From contig NZ_JAUZEE010000009.1 of the NCBI RefSeq assembly GCF_030705305.1, positions 1 through 64,000 of the forward strand: a stretch of 64,000 nucleotides of DNA. The letters run 5' to 3'. This document shows positions 1 to 8,303 of this stretch, piece after piece. Origin of the DNA: Leptothrix discophora. Lineage in GTDB: Bacteria > Pseudomonadota > Gammaproteobacteria > Burkholderiales > Burkholderiaceae_C. Under the pieces are notes generated by a model, which ran no database searches, was not told the DNA's origin, and saw only the letters and a list, made by a program, of their open reading frames with translations. A program made the position numbers and the translations under genes. The stretch's first letter is position 1; every line of letters begins with the position of its first letter.

Positions 1-34
1 CTCAAGACCTCTTCGGGTGAACACCCGCAACAAC

Positions 35-211
35 CTATTGAACCTTCACACCTAGGCTGATGCGTTTCTCCTTGCCGTTGATCCGGTACTTCAGCCGCCA
101 CCACTTGCCCCCGCTGGGGGCAAGCTCGAGGTAGAGCCCGCCGGCGTCGAACAGCCGCTGGGTCTTGTCAGTAGGGCGGGCCTTGCGGATCGCGACATCG
201 GTCAGGGGCAT
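35..211 (-). pseudogene. Truncated tyrosine-recombinase (integrase) N-terminus
   Basis: The 58 codons from an ATG at 211 encode a typical DUF4102 arm-binding N-terminus of a P4/phage-type integrase (start PLTDVAIRKARPTDKTQRLF, then the LYLEL...W.LKYR.NGK.KRISLGV pattern). Full-length members run to about 400 residues and continue after LGV with YP.V and then the catalytic domain. Here the frame departs after GV, adds KVQ and stops, so the catalytic domain is missing. The stump lies directly downstream of the 3' end of tRNA-Arg on the same strand, the usual int-attachment arrangement, and below a repeat cluster. It is best read as the scar of an excised or decayed integrative element. What lies beyond position 1 is unseen, so a rearranged remainder could exist outside the window. 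Confidence 0.75.
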
Positions 212-212
212 T

Positions 213-266
213 TGGGGGCAACTCCCGATGGGGGCAACTCTTGTTGCCCCCAATGTAGCCCCCAAA
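213..266. repeat. Cluster of TGGGGGCAAC repeats, two direct and two inverted
   Basis: TGGGGGCAACTC occurs twice in direct orientation (213-224 and 229-240, 16-nt step). An inverted copy GTTGCCCCCA lies at 243-252 and a shorter inverted GCCCCCA at 258-264. The cluster sits at the start codon of the integrase stump, between it and tRNA-Arg. Clusters like this near int genes often serve as recombinase arm or excisionase sites; that role is inferred. Confidence 0.6.
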
Positions 267-388
267 GTACCTGCGCTTCAATGGCCGATCGTGGAGCGAA
301 GTGGGACGTCGCTCTCGGTGTTTACCTAGGTAAATCGGCATCCAGGCGCTTGGTCTGGGACGTTCTGGAGCCGTAGGAAACGACCAAT

Positions 389-463
389 TGGTCCCGCCGA
401 CAGGAATCGAACCTGTATTTGCCGCTTAGGAGGCGGCCGTTCTATCCATTGAACTACGGCGAG
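389..463 (-). tRNA. tRNA-Arg (anticodon CCT)
   Basis: Read on the minus strand, 463-389 folds as a 75-nt tRNA. It has a 7-bp acceptor stem (CTCGCCG with CGGCGGG, one T-G wobble), a D-loop with AATGGATAGA, an anticodon loop CTCCTAA giving CCT, a T-arm with GTTCGATTC, discriminator A, and an encoded CCA at 391-389. It reads the AGG arginine codon. Its 3' end faces the integrase stump, consistent with use as an attachment site. Confidence 0.95.
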
Positions 464-469
464 TGCGCG

Positions 470-3400
470 TCAGGGTGACGGGCTGGACGAGGCGCCCGTG
501 GCGGGCGCCGGCGCGGATTCTAGAGGCGTGGCGCGGCGGGTCGGCCGGCCGGGGATGGGGATCAGCCGGGGCAGGTCGGTGATGTCGGGCGGCAGCACGT
601 CGTCGCCCCATTTCCAGGTCCAGATCAGGTCCAGCGCGTTCTCGTTGCCCGACAGCGCGCGCAGGGTGAAGCGCTGGGCCGCGCGGTAGATCAGCTGCCA
701 GTTGCCGGCCGCCGCGTTCAGGCTGCGCTCGTAGCCGACGAACCAGCGCCGGCTGAGCTGCTTGCCCAGCGTGACGACGGTCTCGCGGGTGTCGCCGGTC
801 TCGCTTTGGCGCACCGACAGCTCGTCCAGCCCGATGCGCTCGATCAGCGACGGCGAGTCCTGCTCGCCCGACAGCAGCGCGAAGGCGGCGCGCTGCAGCA
901 GCGCCAGGTCGGTGCGGCCCAGGCCGTCCGAGGCGCGGCCCAGCAGCAGCCAGGAGAGCTTGTCGGTGTCGGTCATCGTCGGGCTGCTGAACAGCCGCAC
1001 GCGCGGGGCCTGCGCGGTGCCGGTGATCAGCACGCCCACGCGCACGTCCTCCAGGTCGGACCGGGTCGCCTCGATGTCCAGCCGCGGGTTCTCGGGCGCG
1101 CCGATGAAGGTGATGATCCCGCGGTCGACCGTCAGCTTCTGGCCATAGGCCGCGTAGGTGCCGTCCTCGGCCCGGATCACGCCGCCGAGCGCGAACTTGT
1201 TGCCGGGGCTGCTCAGGCGCAGGTCGCCGGCCAGGCGGGTGTTCAGGCCGCGGCCCTTGAGCATGAAGGACGGCCCCAGGTCCATGCGCAGGTCGACCTG
1301 GTTGATGCGTGGGTCGCGGGTCTGGGCGGCGGCGCGGGCGGCGGCTTCCTCGGGGCGCTGGACGTCGACGTCGTCGGCCAGGCTGGGCGCGTCGTCGTTG
1401 CTGAAGTCGATGCGGCCCTCGTCGGCCTTCAGGCTGCCGGTCAGCACGGTGCTGCGGGCGTCGAGCCTGAGCTGCGCGTCGCCGCTGACGACCAGGCGGC
1501 GGTCGACCCGCTGCAGCGCGGCGAACTTCTCGGCCTTGGCCTGCAGCGTCAGGCGCGGCGTGTCGCCCAGGGTCAGCTCGCCGGTGGCGGTGGCGCGGCC
1601 CTCGCCGGCGCGCAGGCTGAAGGTCTCGATCCGGGCCCGGCTGCCGTCGAAGCGGACCTGCATCTGGGCCTCGTTCCAGTCGACGCCCTGCAGCAGGTTG
1701 CGCACGGCGATGCGCTGGCCGACCAGCTCGCCGCTCAGTTCGGGCTGGCCGAGCCGGCCGGCCAAGCGTGCGTTGCCACCCAGCCGGCCCGACAGCCGCC
1801 AGCCGGCCGGCAGCCAGCGGCCCCAGTTGCCGAGCTGGGCGATCTGCAGGTCCAGCCGGCCGTCGATGAAGGCCTGCCGGTCCGGCCACCAGTCCGATGC
1901 GCGGGTCTGCAGGCTCTGCTCGCCGTTGAGCCGGCCGAGGTTGCCGCCGCTGATGTGCTGCATCAGGCGCCAGCGGCCTTCCTGCGCGCTGAGCACGAAG
2001 CGCAGGTCTTCCAGGCCAAGCCGCTGCGGGTTCTTCGGGTTGTCCGGATCGGTCACGCGCAGGTCGCCCGATTCGCGCAGCACGCTGGCGTCCAGGCTGA
2101 AGCGTTCGGGTGTGGCCTGCAGGTCGATGTGGCCGCCGATGCGCAGGTCGCCGCCCCAGCCGAAGCCGGGCTGCATGCGCTGCAGGATGGGCGCGACCTC
2201 GATCGCGTCGAGCTGGCTGCGCAGGCTCAGGCGCTCGACCGGCTCCGGCCCGCTGCGGTCCTGTTGCCAGGCGAACTGGCGCAGCGCGAGGTGGATGTCA
2301 CCCAGGTGGGCGCGGGTCTCGCCCAGCGTCAGCTCGGTGCGCTCGGGCGACTGGTCCAGCGTGATGCGGGTCGGGTCCAGCGTCAGCCGCAGCGGACGCG
2401 GCAGCAGGCCGGTGTTGCCGGTCAGGCTGGCGGCGGTGACGCTGCGCGGGGTTTCGCGCTCGCGCAGCTCGAAGCGGTCGATGCGGCCCTGCCAGACCAG
2501 CCGGGCGCTGCGCAGGTCGACCTGCCAGCCGCCGGCGGTGTCGAGCTCGGTGGCGAGGGCGGTGAGGGCGTTGGCATTGGCGTTGGCGCTGGTGTTGGCG
2601 TTTGTGTTCGTGTTCGTGTTCTTGCCGGAAGAGGCCGTCGCGCCCGCGGTCGTTGCCTTGGCGGCGGCGTCGACCACCCGCCGCGTCATCTCGTCGATGC
2701 GGGCCTGCAGCTGGTGGGCCTCGCCGCGGCCGGTGGTCTTGAGCGTGGCGCGGCGCAGGCGCCAGCCGGCCAGCTCGGCCTCGTCGATGCCGCCGTCGAT
2801 CTCGACCGGGTCGTTGGCCGACGTGCCGATCTGCCACTGGCCCTGCAGCCCGGCCAGCCGGCCGATGCCGCTGCCGGACAGTTCGGGGATGCGCAGACGG
2901 CCGCCGCTGCGCAGCTGCGGCCAGCGGCCGTCCAGGCTGGCCTGGGCGTCGCCACGGCCGGCCAGCGCGATCGCCTGGGTCGGCTCGATCGCGCGCAGCC
3001 AGGGGTTGAAGATGGCGAGGTCGCCGCTGTCGGTCTCGAACTGCCAGTGGTCGCGGGTGCCGACCGGGTCGATGTCGCCACCCAGGCTCAGGCGGGTCGG
3101 CCGGTCGGTCGGGCCGAGTTCGAGGTTGAGCCGCATGCGCGCCTGCGACAGTGCCGAGGCGGCCTGCGGCGTGCCGTCGAGTTCGAGCTCGCCCGACAGC
3201 GGCACGCCGGCCCAGCGGCTGGGCTGCAGCGTCAGGCGGGCCTCGCCGCGCAGCTGGCCCAGGCCGGCCAGGTTGCGTTCGGCCCGGGCGGGCAGGACGA
3301 CGTCGGCATCGAGCCTGCCGTTCAGGCGATGCGGGCCGGCGGCCAGCAGGCGGTCGATCGCATCGGCCGGGTTCAGCAACGAGGCACGCGGCCACCAGAT

Positions 3401-5065
3401 CGCCGGGTCGAAGTCGCGCAGCGTGCTGCGCCATTGCAGCGCGAACTGGCCGGGCCGGCGCGACAGCGTGCCGCTGGCTTCGAGCCGCGCGCCGCCGGCA
3501 TCGGCCTGCAGGCGGGTGACGTGCAGCTGCTGGTCGTTGGCATCGCCGTCCAGGGCCAGCGTGACGGCCGGCAGGCCGGCGCCGATCAGCTGGCCGGTCA
3601 GGCGGGTGCGGGCCTGGGCCTGGAAGCCGCGCGTCGCGGCGCCCCCGTCCGGCCACGGCAGCGCGAGCTGGAGTGCCAGCGGGCCGCCAACCTGCAGCGC
3701 CGGGCTGGCCGGCACCAGCCGCTGCGGCTGCAGGTTGGCCAGCTCGGCGTTCAGGTCGATGTCGACGCGCCGCTCGCGGCCTTGCCCGATCAGCGCCCAC
3801 TGGCCGGTCGCCGACAGCGTGCCGGCCGGCACGGCCGGCGAGCCCAGGCTGAGCTGCAGCGCGCTGACGCGGCCCTGGCCGACCTCGCGCAGGTCGCTGC
3901 GCGCGTCCAGCAGCAGGCGGTGGACCGGCAGGCGGCGATCGGACCAGGCGCCGGCCTGGGCGTTGTCGAGCCGGGCCTGCAGGTGCAGCGGCTCGCTGGC
4001 CCGGCCGGCCGGATTGGCGTCGAGCTGCAGGTCGACGCGGCCGGTCAGTGCGGTGCGGGGCAGCGCACTGGCCAGCGCGCCCAGGTCCAGCGCGGCCAGT
4101 TCGGCGCGCAGCTGGGTCAGCGGCATGGCCTGGGTCGGCTGGATGCGCGCGCTGGCATCGAGCGACTGCCGGGCCGCGCGCAGCTGGGCGACGACGCGGA
4201 AATCGGCCAGCGGGCCGTCGGCGCTGGCCTGCAGCTCCCAGTCGCGCACGGCTGCGGCCGTTGCGGGGGGGGCGGTTGTCGTGGCTGTTGTGGCTGTTGT
4301 GGGCGCAGCGGTCGGCGCCGTGGGCCCGTTCGATGCGGCGGCGTCGGCCGGTTGCAGCGTCGCATGGGCGCTCAGCGTCATCGGCAGATCGGCCTGGAGC
4401 GCCAGGCTGCCGGCCTCCAGGCGCAGCCGGTCCCAGCGGGCCTGCAGCGCGTCGGCCTGGTGGACGCCCTGACGGCCTGCGGCCAGGCGCAGCCGGCCCG
4501 ACAGCGCGGTCAGCGGCGTCGCGAGGTGGTCGGGCAAGGCCAGTTCGGCCAGTTCGACCCGCTCGACGTCGAGCGCGAAGGGCAGCACCAGGCCCTGGGG
4601 CAGGGTCATCGGATCGGGGCTCGGCGGCCGGCTGTCACGCAGCGTGGCACGCACGGCGCTGACCCGGTCGGCCTGCAACGCGAGGTGGGCCGGCACGCGG
4701 TCGTCGTGCGGCTGCCAGTGCCAGCGCAGGTTCTGCCAGCGCGGCTGTTCGAGGTCCAGCGTCAGGCCGGGCTGCAGTTCGATGACGAGCCGGCCGAGCG
4801 CGAAGTCGGGGTCCATCAGCGCGCCTTGCGGGGCTTCGGCCTCCAGGCCCAGCACCGGCGCGACCCAGGTCAGCAGCCAGCGCGTGCCGATCGCGTGGAA
4901 GGGCAGGCTGGCGACCAGCGCCGAGACCGCGACGACCACCGCGACCATCGCGCCGACCAGCTGCTGGCCGTGGCCCCACAGCAGGCGGTCCAGGCGCGGC
5001 CGCGTGCGCGGCGGCGGGGCAGCGTCAGGCGTCTGCGGCTCGGGGCGGGTGTCCTCGGTCGACAT
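470..5065 (-). CDS. tamB: Translocation/assembly module protein TamB
   Basis: A 1531-residue inner-membrane-anchored periplasmic protein of the TamB/DUF490 (AsmA-like, bridge-like lipid transport) family. It has one N-terminal membrane anchor (about residues 35-60, GAMVAVVVAVSALVASL), a very long beta-rich body, and the conserved C-terminal DUF490 region (about 1150-1490) that contacts TamA. It is thought to move phospholipids or assist outer-membrane protein insertion across the periplasm. The gene starts 17 nt after the tamA stop, so the two form an operon. Two low-complexity inserts break the body: a Thr/Ala/Pro-rich run and an Asn-Thr-Asn-Ala run encoded by short tandem repeats near 2570-2622. 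Length is somewhat above the E. coli protein (about 1260). Confidence 0.93.
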   Translation of the reverse strand: MSTEDTRPEPQTPDAAPPPRTRPRLDRLLWGHGQQLVGAMVAVVVAVSALVASLPFHAIGTRWLLTWVAPVLGLEAEAPQGALMDPDFALGRLVIELQPGLTLDLEQPRWQNLRWHWQPHDDRVPAHLALQADRVSAVRATLRDSRPPSPDPMTLPQGLVLPFALDVERVELAELALPDHLATPLTALSGRLRLAAGRQGVHQADALQARWDRLRLEAGSLALQADLPMTLSAHATLQPADAAASNGPTAPTAAPTTATTATTTAPPATAAAVRDWELQASADGPLADFRVVAQLRAARQSLDASARIQPTQAMPLTQLRAELAALDLGALASALPRTALTGRVDLQLDANPAGRASEPLHLQARLDNAQAGAWSDRRLPVHRLLLDARSDLREVGQGRVSALQLSLGSPAVPAGTLSATGQWALIGQGRERRVDIDLNAELANLQPQRLVPASPALQVGGPLALQLALPWPDGGAATRGFQAQARTRLTGQLIGAGLPAVTLALDGDANDQQLHVTRLQADAGGARLEASGTLSRRPGQFALQWRSTLRDFDPAIWWPRASLLNPADAIDRLLAAGPHRLNGRLDADVVLPARAERNLAGLGQLRGEARLTLQPSRWAGVPLSGELELDGTPQAASALSQARMRLNLELGPTDRPTRLSLGGDIDPVGTRDHWQFETDSGDLAIFNPWLRAIEPTQAIALAGRGDAQASLDGRWPQLRSGGRLRIPELSGSGIGRLAGLQGQWQIGTSANDPVEIDGGIDEAELAGWRLRRATLKTTGRGEAHQLQARIDEMTRRVVDAAAKATTAGATASSGKNTNTNTNANTSANANANALTALATELDTAGGWQVDLRSARLVWQGRIDRFELRERETPRSVTAASLTGNTGLLPRPLRLTLDPTRITLDQSPERTELTLGETRAHLGDIHLALRQFAWQQDRSGPEPVERLSLRSQLDAIEVAPILQRMQPGFGWGGDLRIGGHIDLQATPERFSLDASVLRESGDLRVTDPDNPKNPQRLGLEDLRFVLSAQEGRWRLMQHISGGNLGRLNGEQSLQTRASDWWPDRQAFIDGRLDLQIAQLGNWGRWLPAGWRLSGRLGGNARLAGRLGQPELSGELVGQRIAVRNLLQGVDWNEAQMQVRFDGSRARIETFSLRAGEGRATATGELTLGDTPRLTLQAKAEKFAALQRVDRRLVVSGDAQLRLDARSTVLTGSLKADEGRIDFSNDDAPSLADDVDVQRPEEAAARAAAQTRDPRINQVDLRMDLGPSFMLKGRGLNTRLAGDLRLSSPGNKFALGGVIRAEDGTYAAYGQKLTVDRGIITFIGAPENPRLDIEATRSDLEDVRVGVLITGTAQAPRVRLFSSPTMTDTDKLSWLLLGRASDGLGRTDLALLQRAAFALLSGEQDSPSLIERIGLDELSVRQSETGDTRETVVTLGKQLSRRWFVGYERSLNAAAGNWQLIYRAAQRFTLRALSGNENALDLIWTWKWGDDVLPPDITDLPRLIPIPGRPTRRATPLESAPAPATGASSSPSP
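2570..2622. repeat. In-frame hexamer-type tandem repeats inside tamB
   Basis: A run of GTGTTC/GTTGGC hexamers encodes an Asn-Thr/Asn-Ala stretch in the TamB body. Units are multiples of three, so slippage would change length without breaking the frame. Confidence 0.6.
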
Positions 5066-5082
5066 GGGGGGTCAACGGCCGG

Positions 5083-7074
5083 TCAGAACGTCACGCCGAC
5101 GTTGAAGTGCAGGCGCCAGCGGCGGGACAGGTCACCGTAGGCGAGGTCGATGCGCAACGGGCCGACCGGACTGCGCCAGCGCACGCCGAAGCCGGCGCCA
5201 TAGGCGTTCTTGTGGTCCGACCAGCGCTCGGCGGCGTTGCCGGCGTCGAGGAAGACCGCCCCCCACCAGGCCGGCGTGCTGCGCGAGAACGGCCGTGCCA
5301 GCTCGATGCTGCCGGCGCCCAGCACGCGTCCGCCGGTGGCGCTGCCGCTCGCATCGGTCGGGCCCAGGGTCTGGTAGCCGTAGCCGCGCACCGAGTCGTC
5401 GCCGCCGGCGCGGAACAGCAGCGTGAAAGGCACGGCGACGTTGTCCCGTGCGAACACCTGGCCCAGCTGCACGCGGCCCTGGCCATACCAGGACGCGCCG
5501 AGCGGCCAGTAGCCGGTCAGGCGGCCGGTGGCGCGGCTGAAGAAGCCGCCGTTGTCGGTGCTGGCGTAGGAGCGGCCCACCGCGGTCTCGGCCGACAGGC
5601 TGAAGCCGCGGGTCGGCAGGATGGGGTGGTCGAGGTCGCGCCAGACCCAGTGGTAGTTGACGGTGCCGGCCTTGGTGTCGTCGGTCATCAGGCCCGAGTT
5701 CAGGTCGCGCGTCATCGCGCGTTGCCACTCGACGAAGTAGAGCCGCTCGATGCGCTCGGTGTCCTGCGTGCGGCCCAGGCGCAGCCGTTCGTTGGTGACG
5801 CGCAGGCCGCTGGCATCGGTGCGGGTCAGCGCCGCGCCGATCAGGTTGCGGTAGGGCCCCGGCTGCGGGTGCGAGGTCAGGTCCAGCGACAGCGACTGGG
5901 CGCTGCGGCCGACCTGCAGCTTGGTCTTGGCCTGCCAGCCGAAGCCGGCGATGCGCTGGTGCAGGTGCTCCAGCGTGATGCGCGGTCCGCTCAGGTCCGA
6001 GGCGCCGACGCCGAAGGTGGCCTGCTGCATCGACTGCTCGCTCACGCGCACCGTCACCGGCATCGCGCCGGCCTGTTCCGGGTCCGGGTCGTAGAGCACG
6101 CTGACGTTGTCGAACAGGCTGGACTTGACCAGCCGGTCCTGGAAGTCGAGCAGGGTCTGCTCGCGCAGCGGCTCGCCGGTCTCGAAGTTCAGCAGCGCGG
6201 TGATGGCATCGGGGCGGACATGGTCCAGGCCCTCGAAGCGCAGCGTGCCGAAGCGGAAGCGCGGCCCGCTGTCGACCACGACGAACAGGTCGGCGCGCTG
6301 GCCGGCGGTGTCGATCTGGGCCACGCTGCCGCTGATCTGGGTGGCCGCATAGGCCTGGGCCCGTGCGCTGGTGATGACGGCGGCCTTGGCCTCGGCCCAG
6401 GCGCTCTGGGTGTAGGGGCTGCCTTGCGGCAGGGTCCAGCCGCTGCGCAGGCGCTCGACCAGCGCGACCGCGTCGGCGTCGCCGGCCTCGGCGTCGACCG
6501 CCAGCGGGCCCTGGATCTCCAGCCGGACCTCGCCGACCTCGGTGCGCGCGCCGGGCTCGATGTCCAGCCCGACCTTGAGCGCCAGCGGCTTGTCGCCGGC
6601 GACCGGCGCCGTGCCGTCGGTCTCGTCGATGCGGGTGCTGACGCGGGCGTTGAAGTAGCCCTCGGTCTCCAGCAGCTTGCGGGCCTGCGCCGGCGCGGCC
6701 GCCAGCAGCCGGATCAGCTCGATGCGCGTGATGCGCTCGGCCTCGGCCAGCGACTCGTAGCGCGCCAGGTCGAGGTGCCGGCGCAGCAGCGCGGCCTGCG
6801 CCGCGTCGACGCCGCGGATGTCGAGCTGCCAGGTGACGTAGCGCTGCTCGCGGGCGCGCTCCTCGGCGATGAGCGCGTCCTCGACGGCGACATCGGCGGC
6901 ATCGGCGGTCCCGGCCGCGTCGCCCGGCGTGTCGCCATCGAGCGGGACGGGGCCGGGGTCGGTCTCCAGGGCCACGACCTGGGCCGGTGCGAGCGGCGCT
7001 GCCAGCAGCCCGCTCCCCAGCGTGACCAGCAGCCAGGACAGCCGCGCAGCCGATCGCAAGGTCGCGCGGCTCAC
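5083..7074 (-). CDS. tamA: Outer-membrane assembly protein TamA (Omp85 family)
   Basis: This 663-residue protein is the outer-membrane partner of TamB. The start is taken as GTG at 7074 because GTGA overlaps the TGA of the upstream VWA gene and because the protein then begins with a signal peptide (SWLLVTLGSGLLAAPLAPAQ). After the signal come POTRA-type domains (about 60-330), then an Omp85 beta-barrel with the conserved DDSVRGYGYQTLGP loop motif, ending in an aromatic strand (HFNVGVTF) as barrel proteins do. An upstream ATG at 7416 would put 114 residues of out-of-frame VWA sequence in front of the signal peptide and is unlikely. tamB follows after 17 nt. Confidence 0.9.
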   Translation of the reverse strand: MSRATLRSAARLSWLLVTLGSGLLAAPLAPAQVVALETDPGPVPLDGDTPGDAAGTADAADVAVEDALIAEERAREQRYVTWQLDIRGVDAAQAALLRRHLDLARYESLAEAERITRIELIRLLAAAPAQARKLLETEGYFNARVSTRIDETDGTAPVAGDKPLALKVGLDIEPGARTEVGEVRLEIQGPLAVDAEAGDADAVALVERLRSGWTLPQGSPYTQSAWAEAKAAVITSARAQAYAATQISGSVAQIDTAGQRADLFVVVDSGPRFRFGTLRFEGLDHVRPDAITALLNFETGEPLREQTLLDFQDRLVKSSLFDNVSVLYDPDPEQAGAMPVTVRVSEQSMQQATFGVGASDLSGPRITLEHLHQRIAGFGWQAKTKLQVGRSAQSLSLDLTSHPQPGPYRNLIGAALTRTDASGLRVTNERLRLGRTQDTERIERLYFVEWQRAMTRDLNSGLMTDDTKAGTVNYHWVWRDLDHPILPTRGFSLSAETAVGRSYASTDNGGFFSRATGRLTGYWPLGASWYGQGRVQLGQVFARDNVAVPFTLLFRAGGDDSVRGYGYQTLGPTDASGSATGGRVLGAGSIELARPFSRSTPAWWGAVFLDAGNAAERWSDHKNAYGAGFGVRWRSPVGPLRIDLAYGDLSRRWRLHFNVGVTF

Positions 7075-8252
7075 TTCGACAACTGGCGCATCGCCTGTTC
7101 GAGGCCCGCCAGCGTGAGCGGATACATGCGCTGGTGGACCAGCTGCTGCACGATCGAGATGCTCTGGCGGTAGTCCCAGACGCCGAGCGGCTCGGGGTTG
7201 ATCCAGGCGTGCTGCGGGAAGGCGTGGGTCAGGCGCTGGATCCATTCCGCGCCGGGCTCGGCGTTGTTGTATTCGACGCTGCCACCGACCTGCAGGATCT
7301 CGTAGGGGCTCATGGTCGCGTCGCCGACGAAGACCAGCTTGTAGTCCTTGTTGAACTTGCGGATCACGTCCCAGGTCGGTGTCTTCTCGGCGTGGCGACG
7401 CCGGTTGTTCTTCCACAGGTGGTCGTAGACGCAGTTGTGAAAGTAGAAAAACTCGAGGTGCTTGAACTCGCTCTTGGCGGCCGAGAACAGCTCCTCGACG
7501 CGGTGGATGTGCTCGTCCATCGTGCCGCCGACGTCCATCAGCAGCAGCACCTTGATGCGGTTGTGGCGCTCCGGGACCATCTGGATGTCCAGCATGCCGG
7601 CGTTCGCAGCGGTCCTGTGGATGGTGCCGTCGAGGTCCAGCTCGGTGGCCTCGCCCTCGCGGGCGAAGCGGCGCAGCCGGCGCAGCGCGACCTTGATGTT
7701 GCGCGTGCCCAGCTCGACCGTGTCGTCATAGTCGCGGTAGGCGCGCTGTTCCCAGACCTTGACCGCGCTGCGGTTGCGGCTCTGGCCGCCGATGCGGATG
7801 CCCTGCGGGTTGGTGCCGCCATGGCCGAAGGGGCTGGTGCCGCCGGTGCCGATCCACTTGTTGCCGCCCTCGTGGCGGCCCTTCTGTTCTTCCAGGCGCT
7901 GCTTGAGCGTGGCCATCAGGTCGTCCCAGTCGAGCGCCTGGAGCCGGGCGCGTTCTTCCGGGCTGAGCTGGCGTTCCAGCGTCTGGCGCAGCCAGTCCAT
8001 CGGGATCTCGCCGGTGAAGTCGGTCAGCATCTCGACGCCCTTGAAGTAGGCGCCGAAGGCCCGGTCGAACTTGTCGAACTGGGTCTCGTCCTTGACCAGC
8101 ACGGTGCGGGCGAGGTGATAGAACTTGTCCACCGTGGGCCCGCCGTCGTCGTCGAGCACGCCCGCGCCCAGGGCCTCCAGCAGCGCCAGGTACTCGGTCA
8201 CCGAGACCTTCAGCTTCGCGCTGCGCAGCGTGTAGAAGAAGTCGATCAGCAT
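7071..8252 (-). CDS. CoxE-like VWA-domain protein
   Basis: 393 residues with a C-terminal von Willebrand A domain of the CoxE type (about 225-390). The metal-binding motif at about residue 240 reads LLMDVGGTMD, so the canonical DxSxS is DxGxT, a variant I recall as usual in this subfamily. The N-terminal half is charged and contains a Gly-rich linker (GTGGTSPFGHGGTNPQGI). CoxE-type proteins work with MoxR AAA+ ATPases in metal-centre or complex maturation; a MoxR gene lies 3 kb upstream on the same strand (11385-12248). Its stop overlaps the tamA start by four bases (GTGA), implying translational coupling. The specific client is unknown. Confidence 0.85.
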   Translation of the reverse strand: MLIDFFYTLRSAKLKVSVTEYLALLEALGAGVLDDDGGPTVDKFYHLARTVLVKDETQFDKFDRAFGAYFKGVEMLTDFTGEIPMDWLRQTLERQLSPEERARLQALDWDDLMATLKQRLEEQKGRHEGGNKWIGTGGTSPFGHGGTNPQGIRIGGQSRNRSAVKVWEQRAYRDYDDTVELGTRNIKVALRRLRRFAREGEATELDLDGTIHRTAANAGMLDIQMVPERHNRIKVLLLMDVGGTMDEHIHRVEELFSAAKSEFKHLEFFYFHNCVYDHLWKNNRRRHAEKTPTWDVIRKFNKDYKLVFVGDATMSPYEILQVGGSVEYNNAEPGAEWIQRLTHAFPQHAWINPEPLGVWDYRQSISIVQQLVHQRMYPLTLAGLEQAMRQLSK

Positions 8253-8303
8253 GGCTGTGAGGATACGACGAGGGGGCCGTGGCGCTGGCCGGAGGGCGAC
8301 GCT

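Noticed and set aside
806-5140. A 1444-codon open frame antisense to tamB
   Set aside because: Composition is Gly/Ala/Gln/Arg-rich without domains, and the opposite strand encodes a clear TamB. It is a GC-driven shadow.
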